Assembly: GCA_023701205.1 (NCBI GenBank)
Contig: JAMPXJ010000035.1
Coordinates: 1 to 39,518 of the forward strand
From: Oligoflexia bacterium
GTDB lineage: Bacteria; Bdellovibrionota; UBA1018
Direction: 5' to 3'
Length of the DNA stretch: 39,518 nt
Below the pieces are notes generated by a model. That model did not search any database, was not told the origin of the DNA, and worked only from the letters and a program-made list of their open reading frames with translations. Positions 7,018 through 15,559 of the stretch are shown piece by piece. The first letter of the stretch is position 1; each line of letters starts with the position of its first letter. The position numbers were made by a program, and so were the translations under genes.

Positions 7018-8805
7018 ATGAATCAGCCGGCCCCCGAGATCCTCGCGGTTTTCCTTGAAGAGGCGCTGACTCAAGCCGATGCCCTGGGCCGGGCGATCGC
7101 GGAGCTTTCCGATCCCCGGGAGCTGAAGAACGTGGCGCGCATCGTTTTCAAGCTCAAGGGAGCCGCCGGCGCGGTGGGCCTCTCTTCGCTCGCGGGCTAT
7201 CTCGCCGAGCTCGAGCCGGTGCTCGCTCTGGCCGAAGAAGGTGGCGGCGCGGCGAGGCTGGCTGAAGCGAAGTCGCTCCTCGGGCGCTCGCAGGCGGTCC
7301 TGCGCGACTGGCTGGAGCGGCTGCGCAAGGATCCTCACTTCGTGCCCGATCTCACGAAACCCGCGCCCGCGCCCGCGGTGCCTCCGCGCCTGGATCCGAC
7401 CGCGATCGGCAAGATCCTGGTCGAAAAGGGCGAGGTGACGCCCGAGCAGCTCGACCGGGCCGTGAAGCTCCAGAACCGCAAGCTCGGCGAAGTCATGGTC
7501 GACGAGGGAATGGTCTCGTCCGATACGGTTGCGCGAGCCCTGGCGGCGCAGAAATCGGCCACGCAGCGCCAGGCGGGCGAGCAGATCCGCGTACCCGCCT
7601 CGCGCGTGGATGCGCTCCTGAAGATCGTGGGCGAGCTCTCGATCCAGCAGGCCATCGTCTGGCACAGCCGCCAGACGGGAACCTTGCACGGCAAGGCCGC
7701 GCAGGATGCCATCTCACTCAGCAACAAGATCATCCGGGAGGTCCAGGCGCAGGTGATGTCGCTTCGCCTCCAGCCGCTCCGAAGCCTGTTTCAGCGGCTC
7801 GAGCGAGTCGGTCGTGACGTCGCCTTGAGCCAGGGGAAGAAGGTCGATATCCGCGTCGAGGGCGCCGACGTGGATCTCGACAAGGCCGTGATCGAGAAGA
7901 TCACCGACAGCCTGATCCATGTCCTGCGAAACGCCGTGGATCACGGCATCGAGCCGCCAGGTGAGAGACCGGCGTTGGGAAAGCCCGAGACCGCCACCCT
8001 CGTCATCTCGGCGTTCCAGGATGCCGGAGACGTGATCATCACGGTGAAGGAGGACGGGCGCGGGATGGACCCGCAGAAGATCCTGGCCAAGGCCGTGGAA
8101 AAGGGCTTCGTTCAGCCGTCCCAGGAGCTTAAAACTTCGGAGATCCTCAATCTCGTCTTTCTGCCGGGCTTCTCGACCGCGGAGCAGGTCACGGAGTTCT
8201 CCGGCCGGGGCGTGGGGATGGATGTCGTGAATCGCGTGATCTCCGAGCTCGGCGGGGCGGTCGCGATCGAATCGGAGGTCGGGCGCGGGACCGCGCTGCG
8301 GCTCTCGATTCCTACGAGCGTCAGCCTGATGGAGGCCGTCGTCTTCGTCGTCGACGGGCTCCGGTACGTGGTGCCCATGCGCGAGCTGGTGGAAGTCGCG
8401 GACCTGGCGGGCTATCGGCAGGAAGGCCATGGCTCGCGCGGGCACGTGATCCGGCTGCGCGACGACGTCGTTCCGGTGGAGCGGATGCGGGATTACCTGC
8501 CGCGAACGGAGGCCGTCACGGCTTCGGAAGCGACGGTAGGGGGGCGCGCGCGGATTCCAGCGTTGCTCGCGCAGTGCGAGGAGGGGATGATCGCTTTTGA
8601 GGTCGACGAGATCCTCGGTCAGCAGCAGATCGTCGTGCGCGCGCTGACTGGCAACATGGCGGAGCTTCCGGGCTTCGTCGGCGGCACGATTCTCGGCGAC
8701 GGCGAGCCCGGGATGATCGTGGGGCTCGGATCGATCGCGCGTTCCTACTTCCGCAGGATCAGGTCCCGGGATTCCGCCAGAAGGAGCTCCGATGAGCGAA
8801 ACTAG
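7018..8805 (+). CDS. cheA: Chemotaxis histidine kinase CheA with a degenerate P1 domain
   Basis: The 595-residue protein has an N-terminal HPt-type bundle (P1, about 1-105) in which FKLKG replaces the usual H-x-L-K-G: Phe44 stands where the phosphorylated His should be. Residues about 122-180 look like a MshEN/GspE-N repeat (IGKILVEKGEVTPEQLDRAV, then LGEVMVDEGMVSSDT), in place of the normal P2 domain. P3 dimerisation follows (about 190-250), then the P4 ATPase with N-box HVLRNAVDHGIE and G-boxes EDGRGMD and GRGVGMDVV, then a CheW-like P5 domain. ATP binding looks intact, so it should be an active kinase that phosphorylates another protein, most likely the HPt protein encoded two genes upstream. 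GAGG lies about 8 nt before the ATG. Its 3' end overlaps cheW by 14 nt. Confidence 0.93.
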   Translation: MNQPAPEILAVFLEEALTQADALGRAIAELSDPRELKNVARIVFKLKGAAGAVGLSSLAGYLAELEPVLALAEEGGGAARLAEAKSLLGRSQAVLRDWLERLRKDPHFVPDLTKPAPAPAVPPRLDPTAIGKILVEKGEVTPEQLDRAVKLQNRKLGEVMVDEGMVSSDTVARALAAQKSATQRQAGEQIRVPASRVDALLKIVGELSIQQAIVWHSRQTGTLHGKAAQDAISLSNKIIREVQAQVMSLRLQPLRSLFQRLERVGRDVALSQGKKVDIRVEGADVDLDKAVIEKITDSLIHVLRNAVDHGIEPPGERPALGKPETATLVISAFQDAGDVIITVKEDGRGMDPQKILAKAVEKGFVQPSQELKTSEILNLVFLPGFSTAEQVTEFSGRGVGMDVVNRVISELGGAVAIESEVGRGTALRLSIPTSVSLMEAVVFVVDGLRYVVPMRELVEVADLAGYRQEGHGSRGHVIRLRDDVVPVERMRDYLPRTEAVTASEATVGGRARIPALLAQCEEGMIAFEVDEILGQQQIVVRALTGNMAELPGFVGGTILGDGEPGMIVGLGSIARSYFRRIRSRDSARRSSDERN

Positions 8806-9322
8806 GAAAAAGGCGGGCCGCGGCGGCGCGCGCGTGGACTGGGGTCGGGAGAGCGAGTCGCGATACCTGATCTTCCGTCTGGGCGAGGAGCTTTACGGCA
8901 CGCCGATCCTCGGCGTGCGCGAGGTGCTCGAGCCGCAGGCGGTGAAGCCGATACCCAATGCGGTGAAGTATTTCGCCGGAGTCATCAACGTGCGCGGCGA
9001 GATCGTGGGGATGATCGATCTGCGCGTGCGTTTCGGGCACGAGAAGGTTTCGCCGCCCACGCTGGCGTTCGTCATCTTCGACAGCGCGGTGGGGCCGATC
9101 GGCGCGATCGTCGACAAGGTCGAGGTCGTGACCGATCTCGGAGAGGACGATATCGAGCGCCATCCCAAGGTCGAGACCGAGGTGCCTTCGGACTTCCTCA
9201 TCGGAATCGGGAAATTCAATGACAGGCTGGTTTCGCTGATCGACTTCAACAAGGTCCTCGGGGCGGAGGACCTGCGGCACCTGAGAAGCTCGAGGCTGGG
9301 GCCGGTGGGCGATGGAAGCTGA
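8792..9322 (+). CDS. cheW: Chemotaxis coupling protein CheW
   Basis: The 176-residue protein is a single CheW domain. YLIFRLGEELYGTPILGVREVLEP forms the first strands, PIPNAVKYFAGVINVRGEIVGMIDLR holds the conserved NVRG turn, and a second barrel half ends LVSLIDFNKVL. It links receptor tips to CheA P5 in the array. A 20-residue basic N-terminal extension precedes the domain. The start lies inside the end of cheA (14-nt overlap) after GGAG, and its stop overlaps the next gene by 11 nt, consistent with coupled translation. Confidence 0.93.
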   Translation: MSETRKKAGRGGARVDWGRESESRYLIFRLGEELYGTPILGVREVLEPQAVKPIPNAVKYFAGVINVRGEIVGMIDLRVRFGHEKVSPPTLAFVIFDSAVGPIGAIVDKVEVVTDLGEDDIERHPKVETEVPSDFLIGIGKFNDRLVSLIDFNKVLGAEDLRHLRSSRLGPVGDGS

Positions 9323-11228
9323 TGGCTTCTCGCCCCAGGACGCCGACGCGATCTTCGGGCTCGCCGAGCGTCTGACCGGTAATTCCGTCCGAGGGAAGCT
9401 CGCGCTCGCCAATGTTGCCCGGCGCCTCGAGGTGACGGGCTGCGAGAGCCTCTTCGAGTATCTGCGCTTCGTGGAGACACGTGCGGAGGAGCTCCCTTAC
9501 CTGATTTCGGCCCTGCTCGTGCACACGACGAGTTTTTTCCGCGAGGAGCCTCATTTCGCGCATTTTCAGGAATTTCTCGAGGCCACCCGCGGTCGCTTCA
9601 CGACCCGGAAGCCTTTGCGTTTCCTCTCGGCGGCCTGTTCGACGGGCGAGGAGGTCTACTCCTTCGGGCTGGTCCTGGAGCGCTTTCGGAGGAAAAATCC
9701 CGGATTCGATTACGTGCTCGAGGGCCGCGACATCGACCAGCTCTGCCTGGCCAAGTGCCGGCAGGCCGTGTATCCGCGCTCCGAGTCGGCGCGCATCCCG
9801 GAAGAGTACCGCGCGCTCGTGCTCGAGGGCTCGGGCAAGTCCGACGGGCTCTTCACGGTGGACGAGCAGATCCGCAGGCGCTGCCGCTTTCAGGCGTGGA
9901 ATCTGGTGAAGCTCGGCAGGGACGCGCTCCAGGAGCCGCCGTTCGATTTCATCGCCTGCCGCAACGTCCTGATCTACTTCGCGCCGGAAGTCGTGGAGCG
10001 GGTCGTGGGCGCGATGTTTCGCCTGCTCGCGAAGGACGGCCTGCTCTGCCTGGGCCACAGCGAGAGCCTTGAATCCTCCCGTTACGGGCTGGTGCCGCGG
10101 GGAAATTCGATCTACGAGGCGGGCACGGCGGCTGCGGCCCAGGGTCCGGGACCGGCGATGGCCCGGCGAAAGAAGGTGCTCGTCGTCGACGATTCCGCGT
10201 CCGTGCGGCGGATCATCGCGCGTCTGATCGAAAGCGCGCCGGAGCTCGAGGCGGTGACCGCCGCGTCCGCCGACGAGGCGACGCGCGTTTTGTCGGAGCA
10301 GACGGTGGAGCTCATCACCCTGGACCTGAATATGCCGGAAAAGGATGGCCTCACCTGGCTCAAGGAGCGCCGGGCGATGGGCCTCGGGACTCCGGTCGTG
10401 ATCATTTCGGACGATTATCCCTCCCAGGCCGCCGCCACGCTCGGCGCGCTCGAGAATGGCGCACAGGACTATTTCCATAAAGGCAACGTCGTGAGCAACC
10501 GCGAGGAGATCCTCGGGCGCTTGCGTGGCCTGATGGAAGGCACGGAGGCGGGAGGCGGGGCCCTGGCGGTTTCGGATCAGGCGATCGGGCGCCAGGCGCT
10601 GCGGCGGCCTGAGCTCATCCTCATCGGGGCGAGCATCGGTGGCCCCGAAGCGTTGGGAAGGCTGCTCGGAAGCTTTCCGCCGGACGCCCCGCCGGTGCTC
10701 GTGGTGCAGCATATCTCCGAGAACTTCTCCAGGGCCTTCGCGCGGCATCTCAGCGGCCTTTCGGGGCTCAGGCTGGTGAAACCCGCAGAGGGGCTCAGGC
10801 TCGAGCGCGGATGCCTCTACATGGCTGACGGCGATTTTCATCTCGGCGCCCGTCATGCGGCGGGCGGATATGAGGCGGTGGTATCCTCCGCGGGCCCAAT
10901 CAAGGGCCATCGACCCAGCGTGGACTTCCTGTTCCGCTCGGTCGCGGAGCCATCCTCGGGCCGTTACGGCTGCGAGCGGGTTTTTGCGGCCATTCTCACC
11001 GGAATGGGTGCGGACGGGGCCGAAGGACTGCTGGCCCTGCGCAAGGCCGGCGCGATGACTTTCGCGCAGGAGCGCTCCTCATGCGTGGTTTTCGGGATGC
11101 CGCGCGAGGCGATCCGGCTCGGCGCGGCGGGCGGGACGGGTACGATCCTGGACATCCGACGGCAGCTCGAGGCGGCGCTGCTGGCCCCAGCCGAGGCTAG
11201 CGCGGGTCTTGCGCGGGTAGAAGGGTGA
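9312..11228 (+). CDS. CheR-REC-CheB fusion: receptor methyltransferase plus methylesterase
   Basis: The 638-residue protein combines both receptor-adaptation enzymes. Residues about 1-270 are CheR: an N-terminal helical domain, then the SAM-binding FLSAACSTGEEVYSFG and the FDFIACRNVLIYF motif. Residues about 285-405 are a receiver domain with KVLVVDDS, the phospho-acceptor in LDLNMPEKDG, an ISD position and a Lys in YFHKG. Residues about 435-638 are a CheB methylesterase with the triad Ser in GASIGG, His in VVQHI and Asp in ILTGMGADGA. The REC-CheB part is a complete CheB, so the whole is CheR fused ahead of CheB. It starts 11 nt inside cheW. Its last 32 nt overlap the oppositely oriented cheX gene. 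Confidence 0.92.
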   Translation: MEADGFSPQDADAIFGLAERLTGNSVRGKLALANVARRLEVTGCESLFEYLRFVETRAEELPYLISALLVHTTSFFREEPHFAHFQEFLEATRGRFTTRKPLRFLSAACSTGEEVYSFGLVLERFRRKNPGFDYVLEGRDIDQLCLAKCRQAVYPRSESARIPEEYRALVLEGSGKSDGLFTVDEQIRRRCRFQAWNLVKLGRDALQEPPFDFIACRNVLIYFAPEVVERVVGAMFRLLAKDGLLCLGHSESLESSRYGLVPRGNSIYEAGTAAAAQGPGPAMARRKKVLVVDDSASVRRIIARLIESAPELEAVTAASADEATRVLSEQTVELITLDLNMPEKDGLTWLKERRAMGLGTPVVIISDDYPSQAAATLGALENGAQDYFHKGNVVSNREEILGRLRGLMEGTEAGGGALAVSDQAIGRQALRRPELILIGASIGGPEALGRLLGSFPPDAPPVLVVQHISENFSRAFARHLSGLSGLRLVKPAEGLRLERGCLYMADGDFHLGARHAAGGYEAVVSSAGPIKGHRPSVDFLFRSVAEPSSGRYGCERVFAAILTGMGADGAEGLLALRKAGAMTFAQERSSCVVFGMPREAIRLGAAGGTGTILDIRRQLEAALLAPAEASAGLARVEG

Positions 11229-11688
11229 TCTCCACGCAGAATGGGCCTTCTTTGAGCATGAAGGGCACGAGCAGGGTCTCGCCCCCTCCGGCCGCGACGC
11301 TGAAATCCTGACCCGAGATGACGCTGGGGATGGACATCTTGAACTCGTGACCGCGATCGTTGAGGTCCTTCTTGATCGCGGCATAGAGGACGTTCGTGAG
11401 CTCACCCACGCCTTCGCGCACCGAGCGGTCGATCTCCGGGAAGGGGCGGCCGTAGATCCGGGAGATGAGCGCGCAGATCGTGTCCTTGGGGAAGGAGAGA
11501 ACCAGCGAGGCCTCGGGGCGTTCCTGAATCATCCCGAGAATGCCGCTGACGTCGCCTCGGGCGGCGGCGCTGCCCGAGTGGCAGATTTCCCCGGGCGTCG
11601 GGGGACTCGCGAAAAGCTCGCTGAACGACTTGCAGACGCCGCGGATCACCGTGGCCGACAGCGCGTCATCGAGGAGCAGCGCCTTCAT
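11197..11688 (-). CDS. cheX: CheX-type chemotaxis phosphatase
   Basis: The 163-residue protein has the CheC/CheX/FliY phosphatase fold. GELTN contains the E-x-x-N active-site pair (Glu96 and Asn99), and the surrounding helix (REGVGELTNVLYAAIKKDL) is typical. A following strand region includes PSVISGQDF. There is only one E-x-x-N motif, as in CheX rather than CheC. It probably removes phosphate from CheY-P or the fusion protein's receiver. It is the second gene of a cheY-cheX pair (21-bp gap) pointing toward the main chemotaxis operon, with which it overlaps tail to tail. Confidence 0.85.
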   Translation of the reverse strand: MKALLLDDALSATVIRGVCKSFSELFASPPTPGEICHSGSAAARGDVSGILGMIQERPEASLVLSFPKDTICALISRIYGRPFPEIDRSVREGVGELTNVLYAAIKKDLNDRGHEFKMSIPSVISGQDFSVAAGGGETLLVPFMLKEGPFCVEITLLPAQDPR

Positions 11689-11709
11689 TGCCTCGCTTCC
11701 GCTCGCCGC

Positions 11710-12129
11710 TCAGCGGCTGGCGGCGCTCCTCTTGAGGAGGTCATTGATCCGTTCGAGCTTCTTCTGCAGCGTCTGCGTCGAAAATGGCTTGATGATGTAA
11801 TCGTTCGCGCCGTGCTGAAGAGCCTGCGAGATGTAGTCGCTTTCGGCCTCCGCGCTGATGATCACGAACGGGAGTCGCTGGTACGCCGGCGCTTTCCGGC
11901 AGGCCGACAGGAGCTCAAAGCCGTTCATCCGGGGCATGTTGAGATCCGAGAAGATCATCGAGAAAGGGGAGTTCGCTTCGGTCGCGGATTGAAGCTTCTC
12001 CAGCGCCTGCTGACCGTCCACGGCCTCTTCGACATTCGCGTAGCCGAGCTGGTTCAGGCAGCGCTTGAGCATGATTCGGACCATTTCGTAATCGTCGACG
12101 ATCAGGATCTTTTGCGCTTCGGCGGTCAT
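11710..12129 (-). CDS. cheY: CheY-like single-domain response regulator
   Basis: The 139-residue protein is a receiver domain with little else. The acidic pair is Asp12-Asp13 (ILIVDD), the phospho-acceptor is Asp62 (IFSDLNMP), the switch Ser lies in VIISAEAE and the conserved Lys in YIIKPFS. A short basic helix ends the protein. There is no output domain, so it acts by protein contact, as CheY does at the flagellar or another motor. AGGA stands about 12 nt before the ATG. Transcribed with cheX and opposite to the main operon, it completes the pathway: receptor, CheA/HPt, CheY, CheX. Confidence 0.9.
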   Translation of the reverse strand: MTAEAQKILIVDDYEMVRIMLKRCLNQLGYANVEEAVDGQQALEKLQSATEANSPFSMIFSDLNMPRMNGFELLSACRKAPAYQRLPFVIISAEAESDYISQALQHGANDYIIKPFSTQTLQKKLERINDLLKRSAASR

Positions 12130-12242
12130 GCTGGAATCCTTTTCCTGGATTGATATCGCGTCTATTTAATTTAAAGGAGCGGGCCTGCTTGCACAAGTGC
12201 TCCGCGCCGGTAAGTCGCGCTGTTGGAAGATTGACGCACGGC

Positions 12243-13445
12243 CTAGCGGAGCGCCTCTCTGAAGGCGTTCGCGATCAGGTCGAGCTCGACGCGCCCGACG
12301 CTCAGGGGTGGGGCGAGCCGGATCGTCTGGTGATGGGTTTCCTTGGCCAGCACGCCGAGCTTCATGAGCCTCTCGCAGAACGGGCGGGCGGGACCCGAGG
12401 ATTTCGCGATCTCCACCGCGATCATCAGGCCACGTCCCCGGATCTCGTGCACGTGCTTCGAAGGGATCGCGCTCAGCATCTCCATCAGGGTCCGTCCGGA
12501 CTCGGCTGACTTCCGGGACAGTTCCTCGTCGATGATCACGTCCAGGGCAGCCATCGCCACTGCCGCTCCCAGGGGATTTCCACCGAAAGTGCTTCCATGG
12601 TCGCCGGGCCGGAATACGCCCAGCACCTCTCGCGAACCTACGACGGCCGAAACCGGGTAAACCCCGCCGCCCAGGGCTTTTCCGATGATCAGAAGATCAG
12701 GCTTGGCGTTCTTCTCGTGCTGATAAGCGAAAAGCCGGCCGGTCCGCCCGAGCCCCGTCTGGATCTCGTCAAGCATCAGGAGCACGCGGTTTTTCGAGCA
12801 AAGCTCGCGGGCCTTCGACAGGTAGCCCTCAGGCGGGATCAGGATGCCCGCCTCGCCCTGGATAGGTTCGACGAGAAAGCCGACCGTATTGGGCGTGATC
12901 GCGCGTTCGAGCTGCCCGATATCCCCGAAATCCACGAGCTTGAAGCCCGGTGTGAAAGGCCCGAAGCCCTCGCGATACTGCGACTCCGACGAGAAGCTCA
13001 CGATCGTGGTCGTGCGCCCATGGAAGTTGTCGCGACAGACGATGATCTCGGCCTGGTCCGCGGGAACGCCCTTGATCTGATATCCCCACTTCCGGGCGGC
13101 TTTCACGGCGGTTTCCACCGCTTCGGCCCCGGTGTTCATGGGCAGCGCCATCTCCATCTCGCAAAGTCCGCAGAGCTTCGCCAGCATCGCGCCCATCGTC
13201 TCGTTGTGGAACGCGCGGGAGGTGACCGTGATCTTGGCCGCCTGCTCGAGCAGCGCCTGCAGGATGCGGGGATGCCGATGCCCCTGGTTCAGCGCGGAGT
13301 AAGCGCTCAGGCAATCCAGGTATCGGTTGCCTTCGACGTCCCAGACCCAGGCGCCTTCACCCCGGCTGATCACCACTGGCAGCGGCTGGTAGTTGCGCGC
13401 GCTCCATTTTTCAGTCAAAGCGATGATTTCCCCGGTGTGGCTCAT
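12243..13445 (-). CDS. rocD: Ornithine aminotransferase
   Basis: The 400-residue PLP enzyme converts ornithine plus 2-oxoglutarate to glutamate-5-semialdehyde plus glutamate. Family signs are the N-terminal ARNYQPLPVV segment, YLDCLSAYSALNQGHRHP, the substrate region NTGAEAVETAVK, the LMLDEIQTGLGRTG stretch and the PLP lysine in IIGKALGGGVYPVSAVV. The length is normal. I chose the ATG at 13445 because the conserved N-terminus begins just after it; the frame stays open further upstream over the intergenic space. The arginase gene lies 56 bp upstream in the same direction, so the pair forms an arginine catabolic operon. Confidence 0.95.
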   Translation of the reverse strand: MSHTGEIIALTEKWSARNYQPLPVVISRGEGAWVWDVEGNRYLDCLSAYSALNQGHRHPRILQALLEQAAKITVTSRAFHNETMGAMLAKLCGLCEMEMALPMNTGAEAVETAVKAARKWGYQIKGVPADQAEIIVCRDNFHGRTTTIVSFSSESQYREGFGPFTPGFKLVDFGDIGQLERAITPNTVGFLVEPIQGEAGILIPPEGYLSKARELCSKNRVLLMLDEIQTGLGRTGRLFAYQHEKNAKPDLLIIGKALGGGVYPVSAVVGSREVLGVFRPGDHGSTFGGNPLGAAVAMAALDVIIDEELSRKSAESGRTLMEMLSAIPSKHVHEIRGRGLMIAVEIAKSSGPARPFCERLMKLGVLAKETHHQTIRLAPPLSVGRVELDLIANAFREALR

Positions 13446-13501
13446 GTGGCTTCCTCGATGGTTGCTTCGTCCGCGGCGTGGTACCTCGCGCGCCCCCCGG
13501 C

Positions 13502-14515
13502 TCAGTAACTCGGGATGGGACGCGCGGGATTGCGGGCGAGAATCTGTTTTCCGAAAAGGCTTTCCACCAGCTCCACCGCGAGCTCCGCCGTCTTGTTGTG
13601 AAGGTCGAAGGCCGGATTGAGCTCGACGATGTCGAGCGAGGCCAGCAGCCCGGAGTCGTGGATCATTTCCATGCACAGCTGGGCTTCGCGGTAATTGGGA
13701 CCGCCGGAGACGGTGGTTCCCACTCCCGGCGCGATCATCGGGTCGAGGAAGTCCACGTCGAAGCTCACGTGCAGGTGGGCATTCTCGCTGCGAACGAAAT
13801 CGAGGGCCTTTTCCATGATACCGCGCATGCCGACCTCATCCACCTGGCGCATATCGTAAACACGCACTCCACCTTCGCGAACCTTGATTTTCTCGACGGC
13901 ATCTACCGAACGAATGCCGATCTGCACGATGCGGGACGCTTCGAGCACCGGACGCGAGCTGCCGATGCCGAGCAGCTTCGGGTGTCCGTATCCCGCGAGC
14001 ACCGCCGCGGGCATTCCGTGGATATTTCCGGAAGGCGAGGAGTCCGGCGTGTTGAAATCGGCGTGGGCGTCGAGCCAGAATACGACGAGCGGCTTGCTGC
14101 GCTCCTGGCAATAACGGGAAACCGCAGCGACCGAACCGATGGCCAGGGAGTGATCGCCACCCAGCATGACCGGAAAGTCGCCGTCGCGCAGTGTTTCGTA
14201 GATGGCGTCGCGGACGCGTTCGCACCAGGTCACTGTCTCATCGAGATGCCGATAGCCATCCTTGGGCGGGAGCACGGGATTGGGCGGACCGGAAACGTTT
14301 CCTTTATCGATGACATGGATGCCCAGGGACGCCAGCGCGTGTTGAATTCCCGCGACGCGGAGCGCTTCAGGGCCCATAGAGCCGCCGCGATGGCCGGCGC
14401 CGATATCCGTCGGCGCGCCGATCAAGGCGACCCGCTTGTTTCGGAAATTTTCAGAGATCCCTTCGATGGGCAAGGGGGGCTTCATCACAGGCGTACCGGA
14501 GGCGGGTGTCATCAT
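13502..14515 (-). CDS. rocF: Arginase
   Basis: The 337-residue protein is an arginase (arginine to ornithine and urea). The binuclear Mn site motifs are all present: GGDHS, DAHADFNTP and SFDVDFLDP. GHRGGSMGPEALR near the N-terminus and the C-terminal SLDIVELNP (with a final acidic/Asn cluster) are also typical. An alternative start is the Met at residue 11. A weak ribosome binding site makes the exact start uncertain. With the downstream rocD it makes glutamate semialdehyde from arginine. No urease genes are visible in the window. Confidence 0.95.
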   Translation of the reverse strand: MMTPASGTPVMKPPLPIEGISENFRNKRVALIGAPTDIGAGHRGGSMGPEALRVAGIQHALASLGIHVIDKGNVSGPPNPVLPPKDGYRHLDETVTWCERVRDAIYETLRDGDFPVMLGGDHSLAIGSVAAVSRYCQERSKPLVVFWLDAHADFNTPDSSPSGNIHGMPAAVLAGYGHPKLLGIGSSRPVLEASRIVQIGIRSVDAVEKIKVREGGVRVYDMRQVDEVGMRGIMEKALDFVRSENAHLHVSFDVDFLDPMIAPGVGTTVSGGPNYREAQLCMEMIHDSGLLASLDIVELNPAFDLHNKTAELAVELVESLFGKQILARNPARPIPSY

Positions 14516-14662
14516 AAGGGCGGTCTTAAGTTAATTTGTCGACAGCGTTTAAGGCAACTGGAAAAGAAGTCGGGATAACGCGTCACGCTAGCGCAAGTGG
14601 TCAATAGTCGTTCGCCACCCAGGCCCTTGATGCGTTGCGAAAGTTATGCGAGGACTGGTTAC

Positions 14663-15559
14663 ATGAAAATTGTGAGCGATTTTGATGGCGTGCTGACCGA
14701 TCTCACCGAAGAGGGCCACCGGGTTCGCGAGATCCTGCGCGAGGAGCTGTTGCGGGTGAGCGGCCGAAAGCCTGCGCAGGTAGATCAGTGGCTCGCCTTT
14801 GCCGACGCGGAGCTGGACCGCAATCCGCATCTTCATGGCTGGAAGGTTCGGGGCCGGGTCACCGCTTTCGCCAACGAGGATCTGTTCATCCGAAACAACG
14901 GCCTGGCCTCCTGTCTGGAGCTCTGGGCCGCGCGCGACGAGCATGGCCTCGCCGACCTCAAGGGCGCGCTCGAGCGCGAGGGTTTCGCCGATTTCAACGC
15001 TTTTGCGAATCACTGCTACGGCATGATGCTCAAGGAGACACAGGCGGGGCAGATCAAGCCGATCGATCCGCAGACGCGCGGAATGATCGAGGCGCTGCTT
15101 GGGGCGGGCCACGAGCTCGTGGTCGTCTCCAACTCCGGCACTCAGCGCATCCTGGAGATCTTCGCCTCGGGCGGGATCCAGGCCGTGAGCCACGACCAGG
15201 ATCCCCGGGCGCGCTTCCGTGTGCGTGGCGGCGCGATGAAATTCGAGCTGGGCGACGTGAGCCGCGGCTTCGAGGTGGGCGCGTACTTCGTCGAGACGAG
15301 CCGGCCTCATTATGAGCGCATCCTGGAGGAGGAGCGGCCGGGCGCGGTGATTGGTGACGTGTTTTCGCTGGATCTGGCGCTGCCGCTGCATCTGGCGCGC
15401 ACCCGCGGGAGCGCTTTCGAAGGCATGCGGCTCTTCCTGCGCGGGCGTCATTACACGCCGGTTTGGTCGCGCGAAAAGGTTCTGGGCTCGCGAGAGCCGG
15501 CGGCAAAGCTGCGGGTGCTGGGCGAGCTGTCCGAACTTCCCGCGGCTATTTCCGAGTGA
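14663..15559 (+). CDS. HAD-superfamily hydrolase
   Basis: The 298-residue protein starts almost immediately with the HAD motif I DFDGVLTD (nucleophile Asp and general-acid Asp). Motif II is in LVVVSNSG, and a late GDVFSLDLAL gives the acidic motif IV. About 90 residues of helical cap lie between motifs I and II. The substrate is not predictable; soluble phosphatases of this type act on sugar phosphates, nucleotides and similar compounds. I chose the ATG at 14663 because GAGG stands 9 nt upstream and motif I follows at residue 6. The 3' end overlaps the convergent Usp gene by 14 nt. Confidence 0.75.
   Translation: MKIVSDFDGVLTDLTEEGHRVREILREELLRVSGRKPAQVDQWLAFADAELDRNPHLHGWKVRGRVTAFANEDLFIRNNGLASCLELWAARDEHGLADLKGALEREGFADFNAFANHCYGMMLKETQAGQIKPIDPQTRGMIEALLGAGHELVVVSNSGTQRILEIFASGGIQAVSHDQDPRARFRVRGGAMKFELGDVSRGFEVGAYFVETSRPHYERILEEERPGAVIGDVFSLDLALPLHLARTRGSAFEGMRLFLRGRHYTPVWSREKVLGSREPAAKLRVLGELSELPAAISE

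Noticed and set aside
5326..7689. Long frame antisense to the MCP and cheA genes
   Set aside because: Antisense shadow of two genes with clear domain motifs; composition rich in Arg/Asp/Leu typical of GC-rich shadows.
12130..12242. FliA-type promoter for cheY
   Set aside because: GCGATATC resembles the -10 of sigma28, but no TAAA-type -35 box sits at the right distance.
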